This document shows positions 22,241 to 32,141 of a stretch of 64,000 nucleotides of DNA, one piece after another. Position 1 is the first letter of the stretch; each line of letters opens with the position of its first letter. Source of the DNA: Nitzschia sp. DOCU1 (lineage: Eukaryota > Bacillariophyta > Bacillariophyceae > Bacillariales > Bacillariaceae); contig OX595993.1 of the NCBI GenBank assembly GCA_951394045.1, positions 2,480,001-2,544,000 on the forward strand, given 5' to 3'. A program made the translations under genes and the position numbers. The notes under the pieces are model-generated. The model searched no databases, was not told the origin of the DNA, and worked only from the letters and a program-made list of their open reading frames with translations.

Positions 22241-23245
22241 CAAAACTGGGGACGCTACCGATAGGGTCGGTTCTCGGCGACGCTTCCTTTTTGCGCATCA
22301 TGTACATCACTCTCTACTTTGTCGTCAGGTTCGGCTTGTTCGCTTCGTCGTCGTACTTTGGATTGCAATCAATTGGGTGGATACATCTCCTCAGAAACTT
22401 GAATCATATACCGAAAGGCCACGGGCAAGAACGAACGAACTTTGCTTCCCCGTCTCCTAACCCAGTGTATTCTCCTCGTGGTGCAAAAGAATAGGCATTA
22501 CCAAGATCCAGCGTGGTATACAATAGAAGGGCCATGATATCATTGCCCGAGACACCGTACAGTCGACTAATCCAAGGCCAGCTGGACCACAGCAACACGG
22601 CCGATCCTTGTTCCAAAGGAATGCGAGAGACGAATACCGGTCGGGCACCCAAAAATCGACAGGATCGACGGTAGCCCGCCGCAATGATCAATATAACCGA
22701 CAGGATCGACGGTAGCCCGCAATGGACTATTGAACATCCCTGTTATCTCATGGTCCCCTTCTTTAACTTGCACAAGTTGAGATTGGATAAGTTTACAGCG
22801 CAAAACTGGGTAACCTTCAAGTCGGGAGCCTGGGCTGGATTGATCGACAAAGGTATTCATGGATGGATGGGATTCTTGACGGAATGTTGGCAGATTCGAG
22901 TTGGCTCGGCCTTTGGAACGCCGGGAAATCTTGCTGGCAATACTCGACACTAGGAATCTTCACTCACATTTGCCAGAGCCGGCTCAGGCGTCCGTTGCAA
23001 ACAACTGACTCCGTCTTTGTCTTTTAGCATCCTGATGTCTGCCAGAGAATAGACGTGTGGAGCTACCCCACCAAGTCAAGACAGTAGCTCGGGCCTCTGC
23101 ACTTGTAGATCGACGGGGCGCCTCGTTCCCGCACATTGTTGTTCGCAGCTGGTGGATGATAGACAAAGGTCGATCTCCGGGCATTGTGTGAAAGTCGTTT
23201 GCTCTCAAGCAATTTATCAAGTCCACCATGAAGCTGTCCATGACT
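22241..23245. other. No assignable gene
   Basis: Minus frames (for example 22404-22691, 22567-22950 and 22984-23289) have protein-like composition but no motif. A 23-bp direct repeat (CGACAGGATCGACGGTAGCC...) occurs at 22657-22679 and 22698-22720. The stretch probably holds 3' sequence of the neighbouring minus-strand kinase and unrelated fragments. Confidence 0.3.
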
Positions 23246-24418
23246 TCAATTCCCTTTTTCAGACGTTTTTTTAAGCTCTTGCTCCACATGCTCTATGGTT
23301 GGGCGTCGAGAAGCATAATGATGCCACGAAGATTCCACTACCGGTAGGGCCTTCCATTCTTTTGTCCAAGCAGCCTTGGGTGATGTCAAAAACAGAGTCA
23401 ATTGTTCGTCGACAAGTGCATAATTGCTGGTGCTGTTAGCAACGACTAGAATTTTGGGCCGCCGCTGATACGTATCATTCCAGACCAGCCGCTGTAACTT
23501 GTCCATCGTCACCCTCCTCAAAAGCTTTTTCAAATTCAGTATTTCCCAAAATAGCAGGGCAAAAGAATAACAATCGCATTTGGCGTCATATAGTTTGTCT
23601 GTTGCGACTTCTGGTGCCACTAAATAGCAGAATTCAATCAACAGCAACGGCAAGAGTTAATTTCAAGAACGGCGTGGATTTGATACACAAGCATCACGCA
23701 TGGCTCCTCGGCACTTACTAGATCGGGGCGAACCACACGTGGCTGTCAATTTCCAAGGGCCCTCCGTTCCGTCTTGTGGAATTCCCTTGGCCAAGCCCAG
23801 ATCAAAGATTCTGATGTCATCACGCTAGGTAGTAGAAGAACATTATATGAAAGGAGCGAGCGCACGAGGCAACAAGACACAGTTAGACTCGCCCCCAAAT
23901 GGTTTCTGCCAAAGCGATAGTACTCACAATATCGAATCCAATATTATCCGGCTTCAAATCGCGATGCATAATATGATGCTTATGCAAATGCGCTACTGCC
24001 GACGCCAAATCAAAGGCCGCCCATAGTCGATCCACCGTCTGTTGATGCCGTCGTTTCAAATCTTTGAGTTCTTGTGGCGAGACATTATCATGCCGACTAC
24101 TTTCCAAAATAGCCTCGGCTTCTTGTCGATCTCGTCGGTCGCTACTGCAACAAGGCTTGAAACATGATTGAAACAGGGATCGCCTTGGCACGATTCTTCC
24201 ACTGAGAACATCTCTCCACTTTTGTAGTTTTGTTTCCAAAGTATCATAGAGGCGATCCAAGATGATAAAATAGTAAGGATCGAATCGATCGCCGCTGGAA
24301 ATGACCCGTAATTTGATTACGTTGGGGTGATAGGGGCAAACTGGATAGAATCCGTGTTTCCAGATTCAAATTGAGAATTCCTGGAAAGAGAGAGTCCGGG
24401 TTAATGGCATATCTTGCA
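23246..24418 (-). pseudogene. Protein kinase, spliced, C-lobe intact (copy II)
   Basis: Spliced reading: HPNVIKLRVISSG and LDRLYDTLE, then HRDLKPDN (catalytic loop); intron 23825-23927 (GTGAGT...CTAG); exon 23719-23824 with IFDLGLAK (DLG in place of DFG) and TCGSPRS; intron 23620-23718 (GTAAGT...TTAG); exon 23246-23619 with MAPEV, YDAKCDCYSFALLFWEIL and the stop. The MAPEV codon is completed across the second intron, which confirms the splice sites. The N-lobe is reduced: ILNLNLETRILSSL is read only if the CCCC run (24333-24336) is one base shorter, and the Gly loop and VAIK are not found. It is most like the diatom Ser/Thr kinases. The 3' part would be functional, the 5' part not. Confidence 0.7.
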
Positions 24419-26710
24419 TCTCCGGAATAGGGTCGCCGACAATGTGTAGTAATAAATTTGCGAGCGTCTGTCTGGTCAATGGGCGTTCGATGAGAGCCCA
24501 GCGCCTCGTCGCGTTGAAGAGTATTTTCTGGTTCTGTAGTTACATCCAAAATCTCACTCCCACTATCGTCCCCATTGCTACTCCTATGACTTGTAGCCAA
24601 CGCCGTACCCCCCACCCCATGATCCGAGTTTGGCCGCTTCCAACTATTCCATCGTTGTAGAGCGGCTACAGATGCCCGCTGCCGAACACTGATTTCAGGA
24701 ATCGAGGAACGGGGCTTGGACAAGCGGGGGTTCACCAAGTTGAAACGATCGAACAAAGACTCCAGATCAGTCAAACGGAATGGCTTGGTAATATCATTCG
24801 TCGCTCCTGCAGCATCGGCAGACTTGAATTCCTCCAGAGTATGCGTAGTGACAAATACGGTGCAGTCTTGAGGATTATGGGCAACGATTTTGTTGGAAGC
24901 TTCCATCCGCGACAAAACAGGCATCACCATATCCATGAAAATAACGTCAACAAACGTTTGCGTAAGACAAACATCGACAGCCTGTTGGCCATTGTCAACA
25001 ATGGTGATATACGTAACATTCGCGAGATTCAGAAATTGTCTTCCGCATAAAGAACTTTCAAATTACGCACCACTGCGACTGCCTTGGTCTGCTGGTGCTG
25101 CGAAACAGTGGACTTTGCATCCTTTGGCTATGTACTGGATTCGTTCTGAGGTTCCAGGAAACTCTTCTTTCCCTCGCCTGCTGTACCTGACTCGTCGCGT
25201 GCTACCGTATTGGATTCGACCGCCTTGCCCGGAGCCGCATCCACAGCGCTTCGACGATTTCTCGTACTCAAACCTTCCAAGACGGCCTCAATGGCAATGG
25301 TTCGAAAAGGGTTTGGAGAAGAAACCTTTGGCGCCGACAGCTTCCGCTTGGGTCTTGTATTCGTCCAGAGCATGCGCTGAAACCAAAAGCACGAAAGCCG
25401 TGGGATCTCTCTCTACGATTGTCTTGATTGCTTCCATACCGACCATAATCGAGACCTGCATATCCATGAATATGCAGGCGAAGGTCGACGTTGCGCAAAT
25501 ATCGACTGCCTTCTGGCCATTGTCCACAATCGTAATGCCGTCAATGCCCGCCCACCCCAACACTCTGGACAATACCTTTTGATTCACCAAATTGTCCCCG
25601 GCATACAAAACTTTGAGATCGCCCTTTGGAGGTGCCAGCTTCATTTTCGATGCTTGTATTCCAGGTGGCCTGAGCTTTTCCTTTGGAGGGGTCGGAATGG
25701 GACTTTTCGAACGGGTGCCGCCTGGAACAAGTTGCCGTCTTGTTAAAATGATCATCAAGATCGTCAAAACTCAATCCTCCGTCCAACAAGGAAGTCAAGT
25801 CGATGGAGGGATTCACTGGGTCGGAATGGGACTTTTCGAACGGGTGTCGCCTTGATCCGAGGCGGACCGAGCTAACGGCGGTACAACGACGCTACCATCC
25901 GCCTTTTTCAAGGGCGCAAACAACCCGTCCCTGGTTTTGGACTGATATCCGCTGGTCTTGGGGCAGCAGGTTTGTCTTCCAGTATGTTCGTGCCGGAGAG
26001 CGAGGCAAAGAGACCTCTTGTCGAAGGGGGCTCGCGAGGACGAGTAGCCTGGGTTCGCGTACTTGTCGGCAACTCATCGCTGTCGTCTTGGACCGTACAC
26101 TTTTTGTCTACCAATGAATCTCTATGAACCAATAGGGCGGCGAACAATCCATCAGGGGCGGCTCCTGCTTTGTCTGGAGCGCCCGATCCTTCTTCCTTTG
26201 CAACCGCGAGGGATGAAAATAATCCACCTTGAGCCGACGTCACTTGCGCAGATGGCAAAACATAGTTTTGGTCTTGGTCGTGGTCTTGGCCTCGTTTTTT
26301 CCCGATTGGGCCTGTCGCCTGACCGCCCAATGGTCGCGTCCAATTTAGAAGTCGCTTCAAAGTCATACAGACTTTCGTGCACCAAAAATCAAAGTGCGAT
26401 TTTCCGTCCGGCCAGTTCCGGCTGCGGACGAGCTCGTACGCCTCATCCATGGAGGAGCATCGAGAGGCGTCCAATCCGAAGATTCTCACAACCTCGCCAT
26501 TGAACGGAGCAGGTTCAGCCCGATTCGGATAGTACGAGAACGAATATTCGAAAATGGTTGCAGGCTGAAGCTTCCTCTTTACATCAAACACGTTGACGGG
26601 TATACCGATAAAAGGCAAGTCAACTGTGAACTCAGTAACCTTCCGTGGCTCAGAATCAAGTCCAACCGTGCCTCCTATTCGATGCACGCTGAAGCCCACC
26701 CCGGTACTGA
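24419..26710 (-). pseudogene. Hybrid histidine kinase C-terminal module (copy II, single)
   Basis: Single-copy equivalent of the two tandem units in copy I. Order on the minus strand: HATPase end (TGVGFSVHRIGG, TEFTVDLPF; about 26600-26705); Pro/Ala linker; receiver at 25288-25625 (LYAGDN, IFMDMQ, LVSAHA, FSKPF); receiver at about 24770-25060 (LYAEDN, MDMVMP, TTHT, TKPF). The AAAA run at 25305-25308 and a break near 25035 disrupt both receivers exactly as in copy I. It joins the TspO-like gene at about 26710 and the kinase at about 24420. No sensor, His box or ATP-binding N-lobe. Confidence 0.75.
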
Positions 26711-27610
26711 TGAATAAACCGATACTCATCTTTCCCCGCCACCTTGCCGCTCGTTGCCGCACAAAGAGCCGCTCCGGCTAGACTGAGCGTTTGTTGGAGT
26801 TGCGCACCATACACGCCCACTGTCTTTGGATCTTCCTTACGAGTTTCCTCGATGCGTTGCCCTAATCCCAAAGCCACTGCCGACAAGGCCCAGGCAATGA
26901 CACTTCCATAGATGGGTGCACGGCGCAAGACGGTCGTGGTGACGCCCAAGATTGTTGCCGCTACAACGGACACATGACCCATCCAAGCGACTGATTTCGC
27001 GGAAACGTCATCATCCAAGGCATACATGCCATTCAAATTGACCAAGGACGAGGCTGTCGTCCATCCAAAATGAAGTGTCAAGGGCAAGAAATTCATCCAA
27101 TAGTCCTTGTTAGAAATGGTATCAGACGCCGAAGTAAATGCGTCATGGCAAAGTGAAAGCGAAATTGCAATTCCTGTCAAGTTGAGAGCCGAGATGTACT
27201 TGAAATAGCCTTGATTGTACTTTGGTCGAAAGGATGCGGTCCAGAGGGATTGAAAGCATTCTGCCATGACATAGGGTCCCGTCACTTTGCGAATGATTGG
27301 AGCCAATCCATCTTGTTCGGACAATCGAAGTTGCGATCCCACCATGAGCAATTGTCCCAGTGGAAAGGGAGGTATCGTTTTCCCTCTTCAGATTGTGGGC
27401 GACGCAGGTCCCGATGAGCTGTCCTTGGACGCCAACTTCGAATGGAAGAGATGTATTGTTGACAACGCTGGCATGGCTAGTAAGGTGCGAAACCTGGCGA
27501 TAATCAGTCGTGGGCGCCTGCAACAGTTCGGTGATGCTAGCCAATGCGGTCGTCAAGAGATTGGGCGACGAATCAACTGCTGCTAAACTCGTTCGGCCCC
27601 TACGTTTCAC
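26711..27610 (-). pseudogene. Multi-pass membrane protein, TspO/MBR-like (copy II)
   Basis: Same as 5274-6177: hydrophobic segments YWMNFLPLTLHFGW, VAWMGHVSVVAATILGV and IYGSVIAWALSAVA, with the N-terminal MKRRGRTSL part in another frame. The switch is at the TTTT run 27378-27381. The tail reads on into histidine kinase module sequence. If intact it would sit in a membrane with about five helices; ligand unknown. Confidence 0.45.
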
Positions 27611-27872
27611 CGTCCCGGCGTCTTTTCGTCCTTCTTGCCTGTCCTAGTCGATTATTCGACGATTCCATGTCGACGGCAGTGATACGATCGCCGCGGTTTG
27701 CTGCTGGCAAGGCAATGGATTTGTCTAAATAGGTTCTAGGACGTTCACGCCGAAACTTGGGCGCAGACAGCGATGAACGATCGATTTCACCCTTTTGGTT
27801 CTTCGCAGACGGCGAGGCACCGTGTCGTAAGTCTTTCTTCTGTTTCTTGAGACAAACTAGGGTACGTCGAAC

Positions 27873-28425
27873 TCGTCTTCAATCTATCGAGGCCTGCCAG
27901 GTTTCTTCATGAGAAAAATGAGGGATGCGTCCAACGCGTCGTCTACCATCTCAATCTTCCACCTCAATCTTTCGAAGCCGGCCACCTTTTCTGTGGCTGC
28001 TCTCCAAATGCAACTGCTTGGTTTGGGGAATGGCATCCAGAAACGAATCACTCTTTCGCTTGCGGCGGCCAATATCATGAATTTAATCCGCTTGCTCTGA
28101 GAATGTTCCGCCGTATTTTCACTGCTTTGATGATGATTGCCATCTCCAGCGTTTGCTGACATATCCTTGGTTTCATCAGCTTGGATAAACTCCAGCAGCT
28201 GGTCAGGCTCCAAGTCCTCTTTATCGCTATCCCTCGACGGTATAGTATGGGCTCTCCTCGGTCGGCAATCAGATGACTTGTAAAAGGTGGTTCCAAGCTT
28301 AAGGAAGTAGCATCGTCGTTTTGTTGGGCGGGATTCGACAAAGGCTTAATGGGATCAGAAAAATGAACTCGCGAACTACCTCGATTTCTGTCCGCTCGCA
28401 AGGGAGGGGCAAGCAAAGCTCAGCA
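27873..28425 (-). pseudogene. Tudor-like/AT-hook gene fragment (copy II)
   Basis: Counterpart of 6440-6990 with the same missing Tudor middle and the same frame breaks. It carries LGTTFYK, LEPDQLLEFIQADE and KKPGRPR. Small differences from copy I include LMKKPGRPR in place of LKKKPGRPR. Confidence 0.5.
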
Positions 28426-28474
28426 TCTGTAAATGGCGGCAAATTCGAACTCGTAGCAGCAATGGTGATCTTAC

Positions 28475-28862
28475 CTTCCTGATGTACTCCACGGCATTTT
28501 CTTTGTCCGACAAGGGCTCCTTCTTGGGCAGGGTAACAAAAGACCAGTCCTCGCGGTAGGCACGCAAGTGCTTCTTTTGAATGTCGTCGAAAAGCTTTTC
28601 ACGCAGCATAATCCCATCGTTGGTGAGTTGCTCAGATGCATCCACCAGAAACCCGCTTCGTAGAGAAAGAATTTGCTCCGTCAATTCCAATACGTCCGCC
28701 AGTCCGATCAAATCTTGGTGCCGCGCTGAGTCGTCTTGCAGCCCTTTGTCCGACGTTTGAAATAACTTTTTCTTGTCTGAAAACTTCAGATAATCTTCCA
28801 AACACTCTTGCAGGACCTTGACGCAAGTATTCCAAATCGAGGCTCGCCGCACCTCAACCTCG
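28475..28862 (-). pseudogene. VPS50: VPS50/syndetin fragment, single exon left (copy II)
   Basis: This exon is the same as 7592-7979 of copy I, with acceptor CTACAG and donor GTAAGA still visible. The following intron and the downstream exons are gone: a 550-bp deletion joins TAGCA (28454-28458) to GCAATGG (28459). The remaining exon is open but isolated, so it is a dead fragment. Confidence 0.55.
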
Positions 28863-29020
28863 CTGTAGATAACCATTATATATTACCGCAGCGTAGGACT
28901 CGGACCCCAAGGAATCTGTGGCGTGCTCATTGTGCCATGTGAATAAAGAAACGAACATTCGTCAGCTGCCAACAGAGCTTGTGGTAAATCGCCGGTAAGA
29001 GATTCCTCGATGACTCAAAA

Positions 29021-30224
29021 TCAAAGCATAGTCTCCAACTTTCGTATCCAAACGCGCCTCTTTGGCAGATCCATGTAGGTTTTCGTGCTTAGAGCCAACA
29101 TCACCTTGTCATACTTGGAATCGTCTTGCTTCATAGCTGAGTCGGTCGGATTCAGCAACACGACACCAAAGGACTTTTGAGCTTGCATCATGAGTGCTGT
29201 GTGGATGCTCGTACAAAACGCCTTGGAGATTTCGTTGTTGTCTTGTCGTTCTACCAGCAAGAGGGCTTGCACCAAAAGTTGGTACTCTTTGGAATCAAGC
29301 CCGCCCCCAATCATGCTGGCAGGGCAACATCGCATCGTCGTGGTCTCGATCCAAGAGGGTAGACGACCAATCAAGATTTTGGATCGAAAATCTTTAACTC
29401 TATTCCGAAGTTCGGAAAGACACTCCGGTCGAGAGGTGACGGGTATTACAAGACACCCCCGGAGTTCATCGACTACATCCATTTTGCTCGCCTCGTCGCC
29501 ATCTTCATCTTGCTCATCCTGGTCCCCATTAGCATTCGACTCGACATTTTCGTCGTCGTCATCCCCATCACCTTCTTTGTCTTTACCCGGAGAGTCTTCG
29601 TTGGATGCAGCATCGTCTTCGTCCTCTTCGTCGTCTCCATCGCGTTTGCGTTTGGCAGACTTTTCCTTTCCGGTTTGACGACGAGCTTTGACGGATGGAT
29701 TGGACAGGGCAGAACCATGAGATGCCGTTTCCAATTCTTCTACTCGACAAATACGGCAAAGACTACGACTTGGGTCAATGACTTTCTTTGGCTTGCGTTT
29801 GGAATCGCCGTCCTCATTCGTCCCCTTCAAAGTCATCACCATCCGGATGGCAGGAAGGAAAATGAATCCATCCGTCACGCGATTCACACTTCTGCAAATC
29901 AAGTCTCTTTTCGTTACAATCAAAATAAACGCTCTCGATCTTGGCAGGATGTTTGGTCTCTTCTTCGGTTTCTTCTGTTGCGTCCACTTGATCTGTGCCT
30001 GCCCTTTTTGTTGACGATTTTTTCTTGCACGACGCTGGATTGGTAACAGTTGTGTACAACCGCCGCTTAAGGAGTTCTTGCCTTTGATGAAAACCATCCT
30101 GGACAATACCAGGGATCGTTATTTTTTCAAGCGAGTCTCGACTTGATCCCTTGGGGACAAAATCGCAATGATGGACATGTGGACACCCATCACAACAGAC
30201 AAACCACCACAAACTTCTTGGCAA
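29021..30224 (-). pseudogene. PHD-like acidic nuclear protein (copy II)
   Basis: Better kept than copy I. The N-terminal frame (29814-30224) starts LWWFVCCDGCPHVHHCDF (PHD-like Cys/His spacing) and ends at DDFEGDE. The long C-terminal frame (29021 to about 29830) resumes one base off with DGDSKRKPKKVIDPSR, then CRICRVEE, a KRKRDGDDEEDEDD acid-rich stretch, and a globular tail with LVQALLLVERQDNNEIS and WIRKLETML. Removing one base in GACGAATGAGG near 29816 would join them. Probably a chromatin or transcription protein; family not identified. Confidence 0.5.
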
Positions 30225-31427
30225 TAAAATGTATCCCCATCATGACCCAATCAATCAACGGCAAAGAGGAAGGAACGAGGGCTGGATCTGGGGTGTCTTC
30301 CTTTGTTACACTTTTGGATCGATGACGAGAAGGAATACTTGCAAGCGAGGGAGTCGATGGGGGCAAGGGTTCCAACAATTTGCCGCCCAATTAAATTGTG
30401 ACTTGCATCGTCGATGGTTTTGTTTTGGGTCTTCACTCTTGCCGCTCTTGGCGTCTCCTCATTCCACCGTAGTCGCTAGAGTAGCCTTTTTAGCGGCAAT
30501 GCTACTAGAAGTCGACCTTGGAGATGCTCGGGGAGATCGGAGAGCACGTTCCGAAGCGAAAGGCGCTGGAGTGGGGACTGGTGATGAGGCACGTTCCTTG
30601 CCGCTGCTTCGGCGGTGGGTGAAATGGCAATGACATAAGGATCTGACTCCACTCGACCAGGAGTGGACCTATATAAGTTGACAATCCTCTCCCTCGTCGC
30701 TAGCTTGGCAATACGGTTCAAATCCATCCTATCCTCGTCGGGATTAGATCTTGTGTGACTGCAGCCCCGCATAGAGAGCCGTTGTCCGCACCGTACGGGG
30801 CCGCAGATTCTACCAATCCGTGTCAGCAAAAAAGGCAGCGGGCAAGGCATTTGCTCTTTCATTTACAGGTGCTCGGCATCTCGAATGAAAAATGTCAAAA
30901 GGTTGAAAAGAGGGATTCTTGGAGCGGGTCGGTACCGGTGTTTTGCTCGACATACTGGATGACATCTTGGAATTGCTCGGCGCCGAGGACTTGCGCGAGG
31001 CATACTGGATGGTTCCGACATAGTTGCTCAAGGACCGTTTCCCTTTTCTGGAATCAACACGAACAGGAGCCTTTCAGTCTGTCTTGTCTGCATCCATAAT
31101 CCAAGCCGGATCTGTCGTCGTCTTTTCCTTCCAGGTACCCACTCGTGCCCACTAGTGCATAGTAGAGCATTGTCGCTGCTATGGCCTCTGCCGCCTTTTG
31201 CCTGCACGACAAAAAATGTCCGAGCCACGGGGAGATGATAGTAGTTCCACCATTTTAAAAGTCAAAGTACTCCAAGATGCAAAGATTTCATCCACTCCAT
31301 AAAATAAACATAAATGAACGACAAGATCGAGCGACGCTAACGGATCTGGGAGATTCTGCATGCTAATCTCGAAGCAGCCGGAATTGGCGGGGGAGATAGA
31401 AGACGAGTCCTTTCCCCAAACCGCCAT
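30225..31427 (-). other. Unrecognised gene remnant(s), minus strand (copy II)
   Basis: Matches 9221-10406: MAVWGKDSSSIS... from 31427, the helical VLEQLCRNHPVCLAQVLGAE block at about 30898-31057, and the Leu/Arg-rich block at 30476-30862. Small insertions and deletions against copy I occur at 30380-30400, 30500 and 31130-31200. No function assigned. Confidence 0.3.
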
Positions 31428-32141
31428 TTGATGGTCATTTCATTTCATGATCCAAAGAGAGATCATTTCATTGTTTCGAAGATCCAAAGTGGTCTGACGT
31501 GCGTGCGATCGTCGAATGACTGAAGGTGGTAGAAAGCTTCATAGGTTCCTACACCACCTATTAGCATATGAATCCATATTAGTGACGTAGTAGTGAGATG
31601 GAAACGCGCGGATCCAACGCGCGCTACACAAAGATTCCTTCGACACGATGAGCCTTTTGCTATTGCACAACTTTTGTTGACTTCTCTCTCGATGAGGCAG
31701 CAGCAACAACAACATGGCTGTCAATAGTACCAATGTAGGCGGGGCTGCGACTTTGGATCTATGATACAAGGTGGCGTCAAGTCGGTATTTGGATTTCGAA
31801 GAGTCAAAAGGTCATGATTGCGCACTGACTGCACATGTGCAAGTCGATTTGATCAAAGGGAAAGATCCAGCTCGAGAGATCAAGCCGCGAAACCATGGCG
31901 TCGTTACGATTTGTTGCTTTGGACTATACTATCTATTGTTGATCAAACGCTCCAAGAACTGGAATCGGATCAAGACTTTCAGGCGACGAGACGGCAGTTT
32001 CAGACAGTAAGTTGGGCTCGAGAGAATGACTAAAGAAGAACGGACCAAACGGCGACGTGCAAAAGACGAATTTGAGAATTCTTTCCCAACGTTTGCAATC
32101 TCGTTCGGATAGCAAGGGAAATCCGGCTTGATTTGCAACTT

